The notes below the pieces were generated by a model. It did no database searches and was not told the DNA's origin. It was given only the letters and a program-made list of their open reading frames with translations. From Chrysoporthe austroafricana (Eukaryota > Ascomycota > Sordariomycetes > Diaporthales > Cryphonectriaceae): DNA of 64,000 nt. A program made the position numbers and the translations under genes. The stretch spans positions 4,836,001-4,900,000 of the forward strand of contig JYIP02000005.1 in assembly GCA_001051155.2 (NCBI GenBank). Reading direction: 5' to 3'. This document shows, piece by piece, positions 32,053-45,000 of the stretch (position 1 is its first letter; each line of letters starts with the position of its first letter).

Positions 32053-34357
32053 CTAGCTCGACGAAGATGCAGGCTTCGTTTTCCGCCACTTTATGAACAG
32101 TCCCGCGATCACCATGACCATGCTGGCGCTCACGGTAATGAGAAAGACCCTGGTTAGCGAGAGGTTGTATAGGTGCAGTACCTTATCTAGGTCCTCGGGT
32201 TTAACCAATTGCCGTAGCTCGGTCGCGCCGCTATCGATGATGAGGGACGCCTGAACGTCCGGTACGGCCGATAGCCTGTGCCGGAGCTGGGACATGAAGA
32301 CTGCTTGGGCGACGGCGAGGCTGGCGGAGCTGCCGACCATGTTGCTGAAGAGCATGACGGAGATGGCCGATGGCGAGAGCTTGCCTCTGTCGACGGCGTT
32401 GTGCGCCGCGACTAGAGGCTGCTGCATGGCCAGCCCGCCGAGCCCTGCAAGCGCCGAGTAGCCCATGATGCGCGAGTTGCTCGTCGATAGCCCGATGGAG
32501 CTGAAGACGCCGGACGCGACAGCAGTTAGGATACCGCCGATCAGCATCACGGGGTTGACGTAGCCGATCTTGTCGGCCAGCATGCCACCGAGGATGATAC
32601 CCACGGCGGTGCAGGCGTTCAGTGGCAGAAGGAGAATACCTGATTCGGCGGCCGAGTAGCCTCTAATTGTCTGGTTCCAGAGGGGAATCTGGTGGTGACA
32701 GTGCACGTTAGCTCTTAGTAGATGTGGCCTGGGGCGAGGAGTGGGGTCAACGCCATCGTGTATAGGGGAGCGACAGCTATTAAAGACGAGAAGAAAGTGC
32801 CGGAAACCTCATCCCTGGGAGTCTGTGTGAAAAGGAGGAAGGACAAAAGGAAGAAAAAAAACATACGTAGTAGTCGTATATCGCCACAGCTGCGCCGTTG
32901 CTGAAAGCGAAGCAGGCGCCGAAGAAGATGGTGCGGTTTTTTACCAAGCTAAGCGGTATCACAGCATTTTCTCCTTTGCGCTTCTCCCACATGACAAAGA
33001 CTATAAGGATGACAATACCAAGGACAAGCAAGGTGACTATGGTCGCACTGCTCCACGCGTACGATGTGCCGCCTGTCTGCACAACGAAGAGGATAAAAAT
33101 GACGGCAGGGGTCATAATCAGGACGCCGATGAGGTCGAGAGCCTTGACCTGACGGAGGATTTCAAGCCAGGGCCGCCTGTCGGCCTGTATAAGGAAAACA
33201 ATGACGAGGCCGCAGATGGCGCCAATGGGCACGTTGATCAGAAAACACCAGCGCCAGGAGACGTTAGCCGTGAAGCTACCGCCGACAATGGGCCCAATCA
33301 GCTGGCCCACAAGTTCCATCGCGCCCATGAAGGACACCGTCATAGATAGCCGATTGGGAGGGATGATCTGAGTAGCTAGTCTGTTTATCGTGACTCAAGG
33401 TCAACACAACTTGAACATATGGCTCTCGCGGGATTGAGAGCTGATTAAACCCAGAGACAACAGCACGTCTTAGGATGAAAGAAGGAAAAAAATAAATAAA
33501 CATACACCATGGAGGTTGAGACAACTCCTGAACAACCCAGGCCTGACAGTGCTCTGCCGATAAGGCACATTTCTATCGATGTGGCGACTCCAGAGAGCAG
33601 GCACCCGAATTCGAAGAGGAACAGCCCACAGATGAAAACGTACTTGTGGGGGATGACCTGGTTGAGCGCCCCAAAGGCAAGCTGCGAAGCCGCTGCGGCC
33701 AAGAAACTGTTGACATCTTCGTGAGCTTACTGGTGCATCCTTGTTCCTGGCTTTGATACATTGACACACGTAGAAAGGAAGAAAAGAAAGAAAAACAAGG
33801 GGTGGGAGGGGGCGGAGGGTTACTTCAACATACTAAGTGGAACCAAACCAACCAACGTCATCGAGACCTCCCAGGGCACTCGTGATTTGGGGCGTGGCGA
33901 CGCTTACTATAGTTGCATCCTGTAGACACGATACAGGTCAGTTAGGATATGTGCCCTAGCCGATTCTTCGAGGTGTGTTGGTGGCCCAGGGCCGACTTAC
34001 TAGTCCGATGAGCATGATCATGATGGAGAGAACAATGAAGATTCCCCATGCCGAGGCCGACATCCCCAAAAAGATACGTCGCGACACCACCGGCCCTCTG
34101 GTACTGCCACCGTCACCATCAGTATCGGTACCCGCAGGGTCGCCGTCCTCATGTTCCTTAGTGCTGCCTGATTTGAGGTCGAAATTGACCTCATGCCAAT
34201 CTGCACCCCCTTCCTTCATGGAGATCAGGAGCTGGTCAGTTGTCGGGAGGCGCGGTTTCTCGTCTGCAGTGGCCGGCGGCGTTAGCGTCACAGGGCCGTT
34301 GCTGTCGCCATCGCCGGCGTCAGGTCCGGCGCCTGGCCAGACGGCTTCATGCTTCAT
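32053..34357 (-). CDS. MFS efflux pump, DHA2/TOXA-like
   Basis: Exons on the minus strand: 34357-34001, 33919-33834, 33706-33506, 33380-32867 and 32688-32053. They join in phase to 597 residues. A hydrophilic, Asp/Gly/Thr-rich N-terminus of about 95 residues precedes the membrane part. Family motifs are the DATIVSVATPQIT block, VGWFGSTYFLAAAASQL, the motif-A-like GRALSGLGCSG and PNRLSMTVSFMGAMELVGQ. The motif C region GQLIGPIVGGSFTANVSWRW and GYSAAESGILLLPL follow. The arrangement fits 14-TM drug:H+ antiporters of the plasma membrane, including TOXA, the HC-toxin exporter. Its likely role is export of the peptide and self-protection. It is divergent from the NRPS gene across 1.7 kb, which suggests a shared control region. 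Confidence 0.87.
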
Positions 34358-36040
34358 CGTGATAGGATCGTTGGGTGGAGAAGGGGAGGTTACGTTGGGG
34401 AAGGGTTACGTTGCGATGTTGGAACGGCGGTGAGCAGCAAGTGATCCTCTGATGAAAGGACAGGAGTACCAGGCCCAGCAGCACTCTCTTCTATGAGCAA
34501 AAGATACAAGAGGCTTTCTCGGCCATGGGCAGCAGATGGACTGCGTCGGCAGAACGCACTGCCCCAGGCTCGGGCTCCGCCGAGATGAGAAATGTCCGAG
34601 GTATAGGGCTCAGTGCGACGCAGTGTCAAGGCTGAAACGGTCGACAGCGCGCCCTGTCGTCGCCGACGGGGCACCCACCACATACGGAGGAGAGCCCGAG
34701 CAGCCCGCATCGCGAAATATACAGGTCTCCGTCGCCCGAGAGGCTCCGGAGCACGAGGCTTGCACGTGTCGTATTCTGATAACATTCTATATTTAGGATT
34801 TGAATGCTCCAGGCCGCTGCGTGCCTCTGCTTGGCTGCAGAGAATACGCTCCTCCGGCGTCTGAGCCCGGCTATATCGATCGGACGTATGAGCTCGCATA
34901 GGGCTGCGCATTGGTTGAAAGCTAAATATTACCGTTGCCCTCCGCTTGCCAAGGACAGCGGTAGGTGGCGCGCGGTGGGGGCGATGCTGACCTTGCATGA
35001 ACACCCCAGGCTCGCGAAAGAACTCGCCGCATGGGTTCTCCGCAGGTACCTAGTACGTACTATGTATCCACGTATTCGGGTCCCCGGGATCGGGCGCAGA
35101 AACCCGGTTTCCTACTGGGCGGGTGTGGTGTGAGGATGGCCAGGAGATGGCACAAACTTCAACCTCACATGGCATGAGGCTGGGCATCCGTCTCTGCCGG
35201 GCCTCTAGAGTGCACGTACGAAACAGGCCATAGAATCGCGGGCGTTGGTACGTACTCTTGGCTGGTAGAGTTGTCGGGATGCCTGGTCTCCCGCTCCAGC
35301 GAGACTCTGAGCTCACCGACGACCTCCTTGCTCCACAACCTGCTCTGTTACTCGACAAAAGCGCTACGGTGGCCATTGTATCTCGATCCGCACGATTTAG
35401 AACGCGTGCGTCTGGTCCGACCAAGCACTCTGATTGCGGAGCGCACGTGCCCTGGACAAAATTAGAGACCGCGCGCTGTGTCCGTCCTGCCCCTTCCGTT
35501 TGTCCATGCCCAAGACCATGGCCCACGACCATGGCTCTGGACCACGGCTCTGCCTGTGTCAGGTGGTCCGTCAGATGCGCGCGCGGCGTGGATAGGCGGG
35601 CGAACTTAGCATCGCGAGTGCGCTTGGAGGCTGGGGTATACCGGGGACTCCGAGTAGCCGACGGCTCTTTCAATCATTTCGACCCATCGCGCCTTGCACA
35701 AGTCAGTTTGCGTCCTTGTTTGATATTTCTCCCTGTTCGGGCCGCTGCTTCATGTATAGGAGTTAAAATGTACGAACTCCTTGCCTCATCAAAGGACGTC
35801 GCTTGAACCGAGTCCTTCCAGCTCAGTCTTTCTATTTCTAATTCAGTCCTTCCTTCCGAAAGTTCATGATAAGGGGCAGACGTCCTAGTAACCGCCGACC
35901 TGGTCGTTCACTGATGCAATAAGGCTCCATCACTCTCAGAGGCCAGAAGCAACTACCTAACATACACTATCAATATCCACCAAAAGTGTTCGTCAACAGC
36001 GTCGTCGTATCAGACTTCCGGTTCAATCGTGGAACACGCT
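34358..36040. promoter_or_regulatory. bidirectional promoter region, MFS pump/NRPS
   Basis: The 1.7 kb between divergent genes has no supported gene. Frames at 34390-35004 and 35050-35673 lack recognisable domains. It contains GTAC-rich runs (35041-35062, 35248-35256) and a CCATGGCCCACGACCATGG partial palindrome near 35518-35532. By layout it must carry the start regions of both the pump and the NRPS. I found no perfect tox-box by eye. Confidence 0.5.
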
Positions 36041-39000
36041 ATGGACACCAACAACCGAGACGCGCAAAATGCGTCCTCTTCCGCCCCCTTGCCCACCGCC
36101 GCCGCCTTCTGGTCCTCGTATCTCGAGGGCTCTGACCTGACATTCTTCCCCGCTCCTTCGGCACACGCAGGATCGCCACGGCATTACACATGCATCGCAA
36201 GGGAGTTTGAGTTCCAGCAGCCGTGGGCCCCTCTCACCGACGCGTTTTCGTCCTCACTCCTGTCCTCTTCCTCACACACTGTATCCTCTAGAGAGCATGT
36301 ATCGACTCTTCTCCGCTCTGCATGGGCTGTCGTGGCCGCGACATACTCTGGATCGCGCGATGTTATATTCGGGAGCAGCACCACCACCAACCCTACGGCG
36401 ACCTCACGGTCGATAGTACCCACTCGGGTCCGCTGGGGACCTGACACGACAGTCCGAGACCTCATGGCCGGGGTGCACAAGCAGGCAGCAGATATGGCAC
36501 CGTTTGCATCCGTGGGCCTTAAAGAAATCGCCCGCGCCAGCGACGACGCTGGGGGTGCGTGCCAGTTCACTTGCGTGTTTGCCGTCGAGCTTGGAAGCCA
36601 CGGGGATAATCTAGAAGAGAAAACTGAAGCGATGGACGGCGCACAAGGAGGTGCGCAGGCGCTCTCCATCCAGTGCTCCCGCTTCACCACACTGAGAGGC
36701 AACGGCGGGAATGAAAATGACAATGAGGATGGTAGTCCTCGGGACAAGGCGGACTGCCACCGGCTGCGCGTCCGGGCTCACTTCGACGACCACACCCTCA
36801 AGACAGAGCAGGCACAGCGTGTGCTGGCACAGTTCGAAAAGGTGGTCTTGCTGCTAAGCGATGGCAGCAACCACGGCTCGGCGGTGGCGTCCCTGCCGCT
36901 GCTGGCGGCGACGGACAGGGCGGATATCGAGCGGTGGAACACGGGCAGACCGACAGTAGTGCGCGAGCTCGCGCACGAGCTGGTACGGCAGCAGGTGGCG
37001 GTGCGCCCTCACCACACGGCGGTCAGCGCGTGGGACGGGAAGATGAGCTACGCGGAGCTGGACGACGCCTCGGAGCGGCTGGCGCTGCGGCTGCGGCGGC
37101 TGGGCGTCGGCCCTGAGACCATGGTGCCGATATCCTTCGAGAAGTCGCTGTGGGCAATCGTGGCTATGTTGGGCGTACTAAAGGCCGGGGGCGCATTCGC
37201 GGTGCTCGACCCGGCGCATCCACAGGAGCGCAAGAGCGTTATCGCCCGCCAGCTGGGCGCGAGCGTGGCCGTGGCGTCGGCGTCGGCAAAAAAGCTCATG
37301 CCACCAGGGTGTATAGGCATGACGCTGGTATGCGACGAGGCGGTCTTGTCGTGGCCCTCGACCGTGACCCAGGCCGAGAGCGAGCTGCTGGCTCCGCTTC
37401 TCCCGCCGGCCGGGCTTGGGTCCGACAACGCCATGTACATCATCTTCACCTCCGGCTCGACGGGCACACCCAAGGGCTGCGTTACAGAGCACGGAGCGTT
37501 CTGTTCGAGCATGTTTGAGTTTGGGCGTGACTCGGGGATGCACAGCGGCAGACAGGTGCTGCAGTTCGCGTCGTACAGCTTCGACACGAGTCTAGAGGAG
37601 ATATTCTGCGCGCTTTTTGCAGGCGCGACGCTCCACGTGCCGTCGGAGCAGAACCGGGTCAACGATCTGGCGGGCGAGATTCAGCGAACGGGCACCGACT
37701 GGGCCGAGCTGAACCCCAAGGTCGCATCCTTGCTTGTGCCAGAGGAGGTGCCCACGCTTAAGACCATTATCTTGGGCGGTGACCGGTCGCACGGCAGCGA
37801 CGTCAGCCGCTGGCCCGAGACGACCACCCTATTCAACTCGTACGGCTGCACCGAGGCATCCGTCACATCCACACTCATCCCGCTCTCCGGACGTGCCACC
37901 CACGAGGAGCCTCCGATCGGCAGAGGTGTTGGCTGCAGGCTCTGGATCGTCGACGCCGATGACCACCACCGCCTGGCTCCCATCGGTGCACCAGGCGAAC
38001 TGCTCATCGAGGGACCGGGGCTTGCACGTGAGTACCTGGGCGATCCCGAGCGGACGGCTGCCTCATTTGTCGTTGACCCGCGCTGGACCCTCGAAGGAGA
38101 ATGGGGAGGAGACACAGGGGCTTGTGGGCCACGCAGGTTTTACAAGACAGGTGACATCGTGCGGTACAACGCTCAGGGCGCCGTAATGTACGTTGGGCGC
38201 AAGGACACGCAGATCAAGCTGCGTGGCCAGCGCATCGAGCTCGGCGAGATCGAGCACCAGCTGAGCCGTGCCCTGCCAGAGTGCCGCGTGGCCGCCGAGG
38301 TGCCCATGATCCAGACCCTCGGCGCTGCTGCCGGTGCCGTATCGTCCACCCAGACCCTAGCAGCCTTCATTGTCTTGCCCACCGACACGGCGGATAGCAG
38401 CGCCGCTGCGGGTAGCGACGCGTCGTCTGCGGTCACGGTAGACTTCGACCCCGTGACAGTCGACCGCCTGGCGGCAATGAGGCCCAGGCTGGTTGAGGAG
38501 CTGGCTCACTCGCTGCCGACGTACATGGTGCCCGCCATTTTCATCCCAATAACGGCGATGCCGCTGACGATATCGGCCAAGACGGACCGTCGCCGGTTGC
38601 GTGCTCTGGCACAGGCTCTAGAGCCCAATCAGATCGCTACGCTGCAGGATCGCGAGGATGGTTCTGGCAACGGCCAGGAGGAGGATGGCAGCGGCGAGCA
38701 CGCATCCTGGACCGAGACAGAGAGACAAATGCAGGCGGCATGGGCCGATGTCCTCGGCGTGCCACGGGAGTCGATCGGACGCAGCGACAACTTCTTCCGT
38801 ATCGGCGGCGACTCACTCACAGCCATGAAGATGGTGCCCCTCGCTCGCAAGCTCGGGCTACGCACCTCGGTAGCCGATGTGTTCCGCACCCCGAAGCTGC
38901 ATCAGCTCGCGGCACGGAGCGAGTGCGAACCGGGCGACGGCCACGGGAGCGGCAGAGCCGAGCCGGGCGGAACAGAAGAGGAGGGCGACGATTCTGAGGT

Positions 39001-42000
39001 TGCCCCATTTTCGCTCCTAAGGAACGGTGACGACGACACCGCCGACACAGAAGCCTTGCGGCGCGAGGCAGCGGAACAGTGCGGCCTGCGGCCCGATGAG
39101 ATCGAGGACCTGTACCCGTGCACGCCGCTGCAGGAAGGTCTTATGTCACTGTCGGCCAAGCAGCCCGGGTCTTATGTGGCGCGGCTCGCGTTCGAGCTCG
39201 CAAGCGATATCGACATGGCCGGCTTCCACGCCGCGTGGGACCAGACAGTGGAGGCGCACTCCATCCTACGCACACGCGTGGTAAGCATGGTGGGCAGGAA
39301 TACTACCAAGAATGGGGGCGGTGGCGGCGGCGGCACGGGGCTCATGCAGGCCGTGACTTCGCGCCGTCTCGTCTGGGAGATGGGCGTGGACCTCGACGAC
39401 TACCTGCAACGTGATGAACAGCGCCTGGTCGAGTTTGGCGCGCCCCTGACTCGCTTCGCCATCCTGCCGCACCGTCACCACTATCGCAATCGCTATGTGT
39501 TCGTCTGGACCCTGCATCACTGCGTCTACGACGGCTGGTCGTTGCCGCTTATCCTGCGGGACGTTGCCCGCGCCTACGCCAACCGTGGGCGCCCCGGCCA
39601 GGACGGCGCCGAGCATGTGCCGCCATTTAGCAGGTTCATCCGCTACCTCAGCCGCCAGGAAGCCGCCTCTGCTAAAGCCTTCTGGTCCGAGTACCTAAAA
39701 GGACCCAGCAGCACATTCCCGGAGCCGTCATCGTCGCTCTCAGAGGCTCGGCCGGATGCGACCCTAACCGACCGCACGGCCTTCCCGGTCCGCGCGGTTG
39801 CGGGTACCACACCCGCGATCGTGCTGCGTACGGCCTGGGCGCTGCTGACACGTAGCTACACAGGAGTACCTGACGTCGTCTTCGGCACCACGGTCACGGG
39901 CCGCAACGCTCCCGTGCCAGGCGTCGAGCAGATGTCCGGCCCGACTATCGCGACGGTACCAGTAAAGGTCTCGTGGAACGAAAGGGTCGGTTATGATGAC
40001 GGCGGCAATAATATCAGCCACACCGCCACCACCGTCCGCGAGCTACTCGAGCAGGTCCAACAGCAAGCAGCCGAGGCGATCCCGTTCGAGCAGTTCGGCC
40101 TGCAGCACATTGCGCGCGTCAGCGAGGACGCCCGGGCCGCGTGCCAGTTCCAGGCGCTCTTTGTCGTACAGCCCGCCGACGAGGACGAGGACGACTATGA
40201 CAACGAAGACGGCATCGGCGGGGTCATGCGCCCCCTGCTTGGCGATGCGCCCGAGGTGGGCGACCGCGCACGCTTCAGCACGCAGGCCCTGCTGGTCGAG
40301 TGCACTGTCGGCCGCGCGGGCGACTCGCCCGCTGATATCCACGTGAGCTACGACTCGCGCCTGCTGCCGCCAGCCCAGGTCACCGCCATGTTGGAGCGCT
40401 TTAAGCACATTCTGGCCCAGCTAGTGGCTATAGCATCAGAGGAGGGCAGCGACAGTGACAGTAGCCGCGCCCTGGACGCCTCCGTTTCCCGGCTCAGCCT
40501 TATCAGCGCGCAGGACCGGGCGAGGATGGACGCTTGGAACCAGGGAAAAATCGCGCCGGTCAGCAAGACTATGCCGCAGCTCGTTGCCGAAGCAGCGGCA
40601 GCACACCCTACTCGGCCGGCCATCAGTGCATGGGACGGCGAGATGACGTTTACCGAGCTGGTTGCCGTGGCGTCACGGGTGGCCCGCCATCTCCGCCGGA
40701 TGGGTGTCGGCAGAAAGAACGAGAGCAAAGATGAGATAGTGCTGCTATCCTTCGAAAGGTCATGCTGGGGCATCGTGTCCATGCTGGCTATCATGCAGGC
40801 TGGAGCGGCATTTGTAGCCCTGGACCCGGCGCAGCCGGACGAGCGCCTGGCCAGGGTCATGCAGTTGTCCAAAGCTCAGCTGCTGTTGACGTCGCCGGGG
40901 CTCTCAGACCGCCTGGCTCGCGTATCCCAAGGTGTTGCTACCACTTTGCACATCATATGCACCGCCGAACTAGCCGATGATCTCTCGGGTGAGGATCAAG
41001 ACCCGGAAGAGATCGTGCAACACCCAGACGACCTCGCGTATGTCATCTTCACAAGCGGGAGCACTGGTATCCCGAAGGGTGTTATGATCCCACACGGCGC
41101 CGCTGCATCCAGTATCGTTGCCCACGGTGCTGCATTCGGCGTCAACTCCGCCAGTCGCACGTTGCAATTTTCGTCGCTCACCTTCGACGCGTGCATTTTT
41201 GAGATCTTCACGACCCTCGCCACGGGCGGCTGTATCTGTGTGCCTTCAGACACCCAGCGAGTCAACGACCTTGCCGGTGCTATCAACACCTTGAATATCA
41301 ACACCGTCATGCTTACACCCTCGGTTCTGGCACTTCTGGCCCCGGAATCTGTGCCCACTGTGGATACCATCATCTTTATTGCCGAGCAGGTTACCGACAA
41401 CGATATCAAGCGGTGGCGCGATGGCCAGTGGAAGCGCCGCATCCTTAACGGCTACGGGCCGACGGAGTGCACTGTCGTCTGCGTTGTCAACGCAGATCTT
41501 CAGCACGGCGGCTGCATCGGCCGCGCTGTAGGCTGCCGTGCTTGGGTCGTTGACCCGGATGACCACGATGTACTGGTGCCCATAGGCGCGGTGGGCGAGC
41601 TGCTTATCGAGGGGCCCAGTCTGGCTCGCGGCTACATGGGGGATCCCGAGCGCACCGCCGCCTCGTTCATCTACGACCCGGCCTGGGGACGCGCCTCCTC
41701 GTCTTCCTCCGACGATAACGAGGCAGCAGGGCCCCGTCGGCTCTACAAGACAGGGGACCTTGTTCGATACATGGGAGAAGAAGGTAACTTCATGTACCTC
41801 GGCCGTAAGGACACGCAGGTCAAGCTGAGAGGCCAGAGGATCGAGCTCGGCGAGGTCGACCATTACCTCCAGCAAACGTTGCCAGAGAAGGCTGAGGTAC
41901 GCTCTGACATCGTCAAGCTACCGCCGCAGGCCAAGGCAGGTGGCAGTGAGGTAGCCGCTCTAGCCGCATTCGTTGTCCTCCCAGGTTTAGAGAGTGCCTT

Positions 42001-45000
42001 CGGGGAGAAGGCAGCAGACGCTACGGGCAGCATGCTTCCTGATTTGAGGACATTCCTCCCTGGATTTGCAGAGGCTGTCCAGGCTGCTGCAACCAGACTG
42101 TTACACACCGTTCCATCGTACATGGTCCCGTCCCTGTTTGTTCCTTTGGCTCGGATACCCCTTACAGTATCGGGCAAGACGGATCGTCAATGCCTGCGTG
42201 CTATCGCTGCAAAGCTGTCGCCGAAGGATCTGGAAGCCCTTCGTGCGGCCCAGCGAGGAGACGCAGGGGCCCAAACAGCAAGAGGCGGGGGTGCAGATGG
42301 CCCTGGAGCTAAGAAGCGGGCGCCGTGCACCGACAGCGAGCAGCGTATGCGGTCCGTTTGGGCCGACGTTCTGCAGCTGGAAGCTGACGATATTGGTGTT
42401 GACGACAACTTCTTCCGCTTGGGAGGCGATTCCATCTCAGCCATGAAACTTGTGGCTGCGGCACGGGCGCAAGGCATCGACACCACGGTGGCCAAGGTGT
42501 TCCAGACGCCCGTGCTCTCTGAGCTCTGCGGCGGGGTGAGCGAAACTGACGGATACGAAGAAACCGACGACAAAAACAACGCGGTTGCGCCATTCGCGCT
42601 CCTCCCCACGGGCGCGGACACCAACCGCCTACGGGAGGAGGCCGCTATGCATTGTGGGGTCAGCCCCGACGATATCGACGACCTATACCCCTGTACGCCG
42701 CTTCAGCAAGGCCTGATATCTCTGACAGCCAAAGAGGGCAACGGCTCGTATGTTATGCGCGAGGTGTTCCGCCTTAAAAAGGTCCGCATCGAGGCCCTTC
42801 AGAAGGCGTGGGCGCAAGCTGCAGACGCCCACCATGCCCTGCGCACTCGGATCGTCTATCTACATACTAATGAGAGCGCAGAGAGCACAAGTGCTCTCTA
42901 CCAAGCTGTGGTGAGCACTCGCCAAGCCGTAGTCTGGCACACAGCATCTAGTCTCGACGAGTACCTAGCCAGAGATGAGGAGGATACTATGGAATTAGGC
43001 TCGCCACTAAGCCGTGTAGCCTTAATTCCAGCGACAGGTAGCGGCGACAAGGAGGATATGCTGCTTGTATGGACGATCCACCACGCCGTGTACGATGGCT
43101 GGTCGATGCCAATCCTTAAGGAAGCCATCGCCACTATGTACAACGGCGCTGCCGGCCAGGAAGTAGCACCGCCCGCATTCAGCCGTTTCATCCAGTACCT
43201 AGGCCACATCGACATGGACGCCGCCTCCTCGTTCTGGTCGGCCTATCTCAACAGCGTGAGCGCGTCTCCGTTCCCCACTGCACCCACACCTCAGGCTGCT
43301 GGCCTTGCCAAGACCTACGAGGCGAATAGCGTTGTCGAGGCAGTCTATCGTCCGTGGGACGGTCCAGGTGGGGACCAGAAGGGGACCAGCGCCGGCAGCG
43401 AGACCACTATGTCGACCTATCTGCGCGCCGCGTACTCGCTTATCGTGGGTGCATATACCGGCTCGCGAGATGCCGTCTTCGGCACGACGATTAGCGGTCG
43501 TAACGCCCCAGTTGCGGGTATTGAGTCCATAAGCGGCCCTACCATCGCCACCGTGCCATTGCGGGTGAAATGGGATGCAACCACTTCAGCGCATGAATTG
43601 CTGCGCGCCGTACAGCAGCACGCTACCGACATGATACCATACGAGCAGATTGGTCTGCAGCGCCTAGTCGGGCTCGAAGACGGTGCTGGGGCTGAAGCCT
43701 GCCGCTTCCAGAGTCTCTTCGTCGTTCAGCCGGCTTCGGGCCCCGAGAGTCCGGCCTGCTCGCGGCTGTTTGGCGACAAGCTGCTGCGACAGGGACAACC
43801 AGGCGATGCAGTAGAAAGTGCTACACCGCAGACATACCCCCTCGGCATCGAGGCTGCGGTGCTCTCCGGCGGTGAGCTGCACCTCACGGCGACCTTCGAC
43901 AACCAGGTCCTCGACCGTGTCCAGGCCGAGCGCATCCTATCGCAGATATCCCACGTGGTAGGACTGCTGTATCACCATCCTAACTCCCGCCTGGCGGACC
44001 TCAGCTTGCTAGGTCCGGGCGATACGGAGCAGATCCTCCAGTGGAACAGCAGAGGCGGTGGCGGAGGTGAATCTGCGCCGGACATTCGTGCAGTTCGCGA
44101 GCCGATCCACGAGCTAGTTCGCCGTCACGCCGGGGCTCGCCCTGGCGCCCCCGCCGTCAGCGCGTGGGACGGCGACATTACGTACCGCGAGCTGGACTAC
44201 CTTGCCAATGGGCTGGCCCACCGCTTGCGCGCCCTTGGAGTGGGCGCCGGCGCGGGCGTCACCGTCGGCGCCGAGCACCAGGTGGGTGCCATCGTGCCTT
44301 TCAGTCTCGATAAGTCCAAGTGGGTGCCTGTGACTATGCTGGCTATCCTTAAGGCGGGCGGCGCCTTCGTCGCCCTCGACGCCGCCCAGCCAGCGTCGCG
44401 GCTACAGTTCATTGCGAAGGAGGCTGGGGCTCGCGTGCTCATTACCACGCCGACACTGGCAGAGCACCCTTCCCTAGCCGGCCTTGGCCTGCAGACTCTT
44501 TGTCCGTCCGAGCTCGTGTTCACGCCCGAAGAGATGGCTCAGCCACCCCGGACCCCGCCCCGCGTGGATGGTAGCGACCGTGGCGATAGCCTTGCCTACG
44601 TGATCTTCACGAGCGGCAGCACCGGTGTGCCAAAGGGCGTGATGGTTCCACATGTGGCTGCCGCCTCAAGCACGCTGGCGCACGGGTCAGCCATGGGAAT
44701 CGGGTCGACCAGCCGGGTGCTCCAGTTCGCTGCCTATACGTTCGACGCCTGCGTGCTCGAGATTGTCGGTTCGCTGCTCGCCGGCGCGTGCGTGTGCATC
44801 CCGTCACGCGACGAGTGCACCGCCGACCTAAACGCCGCCGTACGCCGCTACTCTATCAACTTTGTCGCTCTCGCGCCGCGCGTCGCCTCGCTACTGAACC
44901 CACAGGAACTGCCCGCTATCAAGGCTGTCGCCCTCGGCGCTGAGACTGTGCACCCCACAGATATCCAGCGCTGGGGTGGTCGCCGCGTGAGCAATGGATA

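Noticed and set aside
34390..35673. Genes in the pump/NRPS spacer
   Set aside because: The frames overlap on both strands, lack domains and splice logic, and begin at arbitrary codons.
36041..36865. Starter ketosynthase or acyl-ligase domain at the NRPS N-terminus
   Set aside because: The sequence matches the C-terminal lobe of a condensation domain and no acyl-ligase or ketosynthase motif is present.
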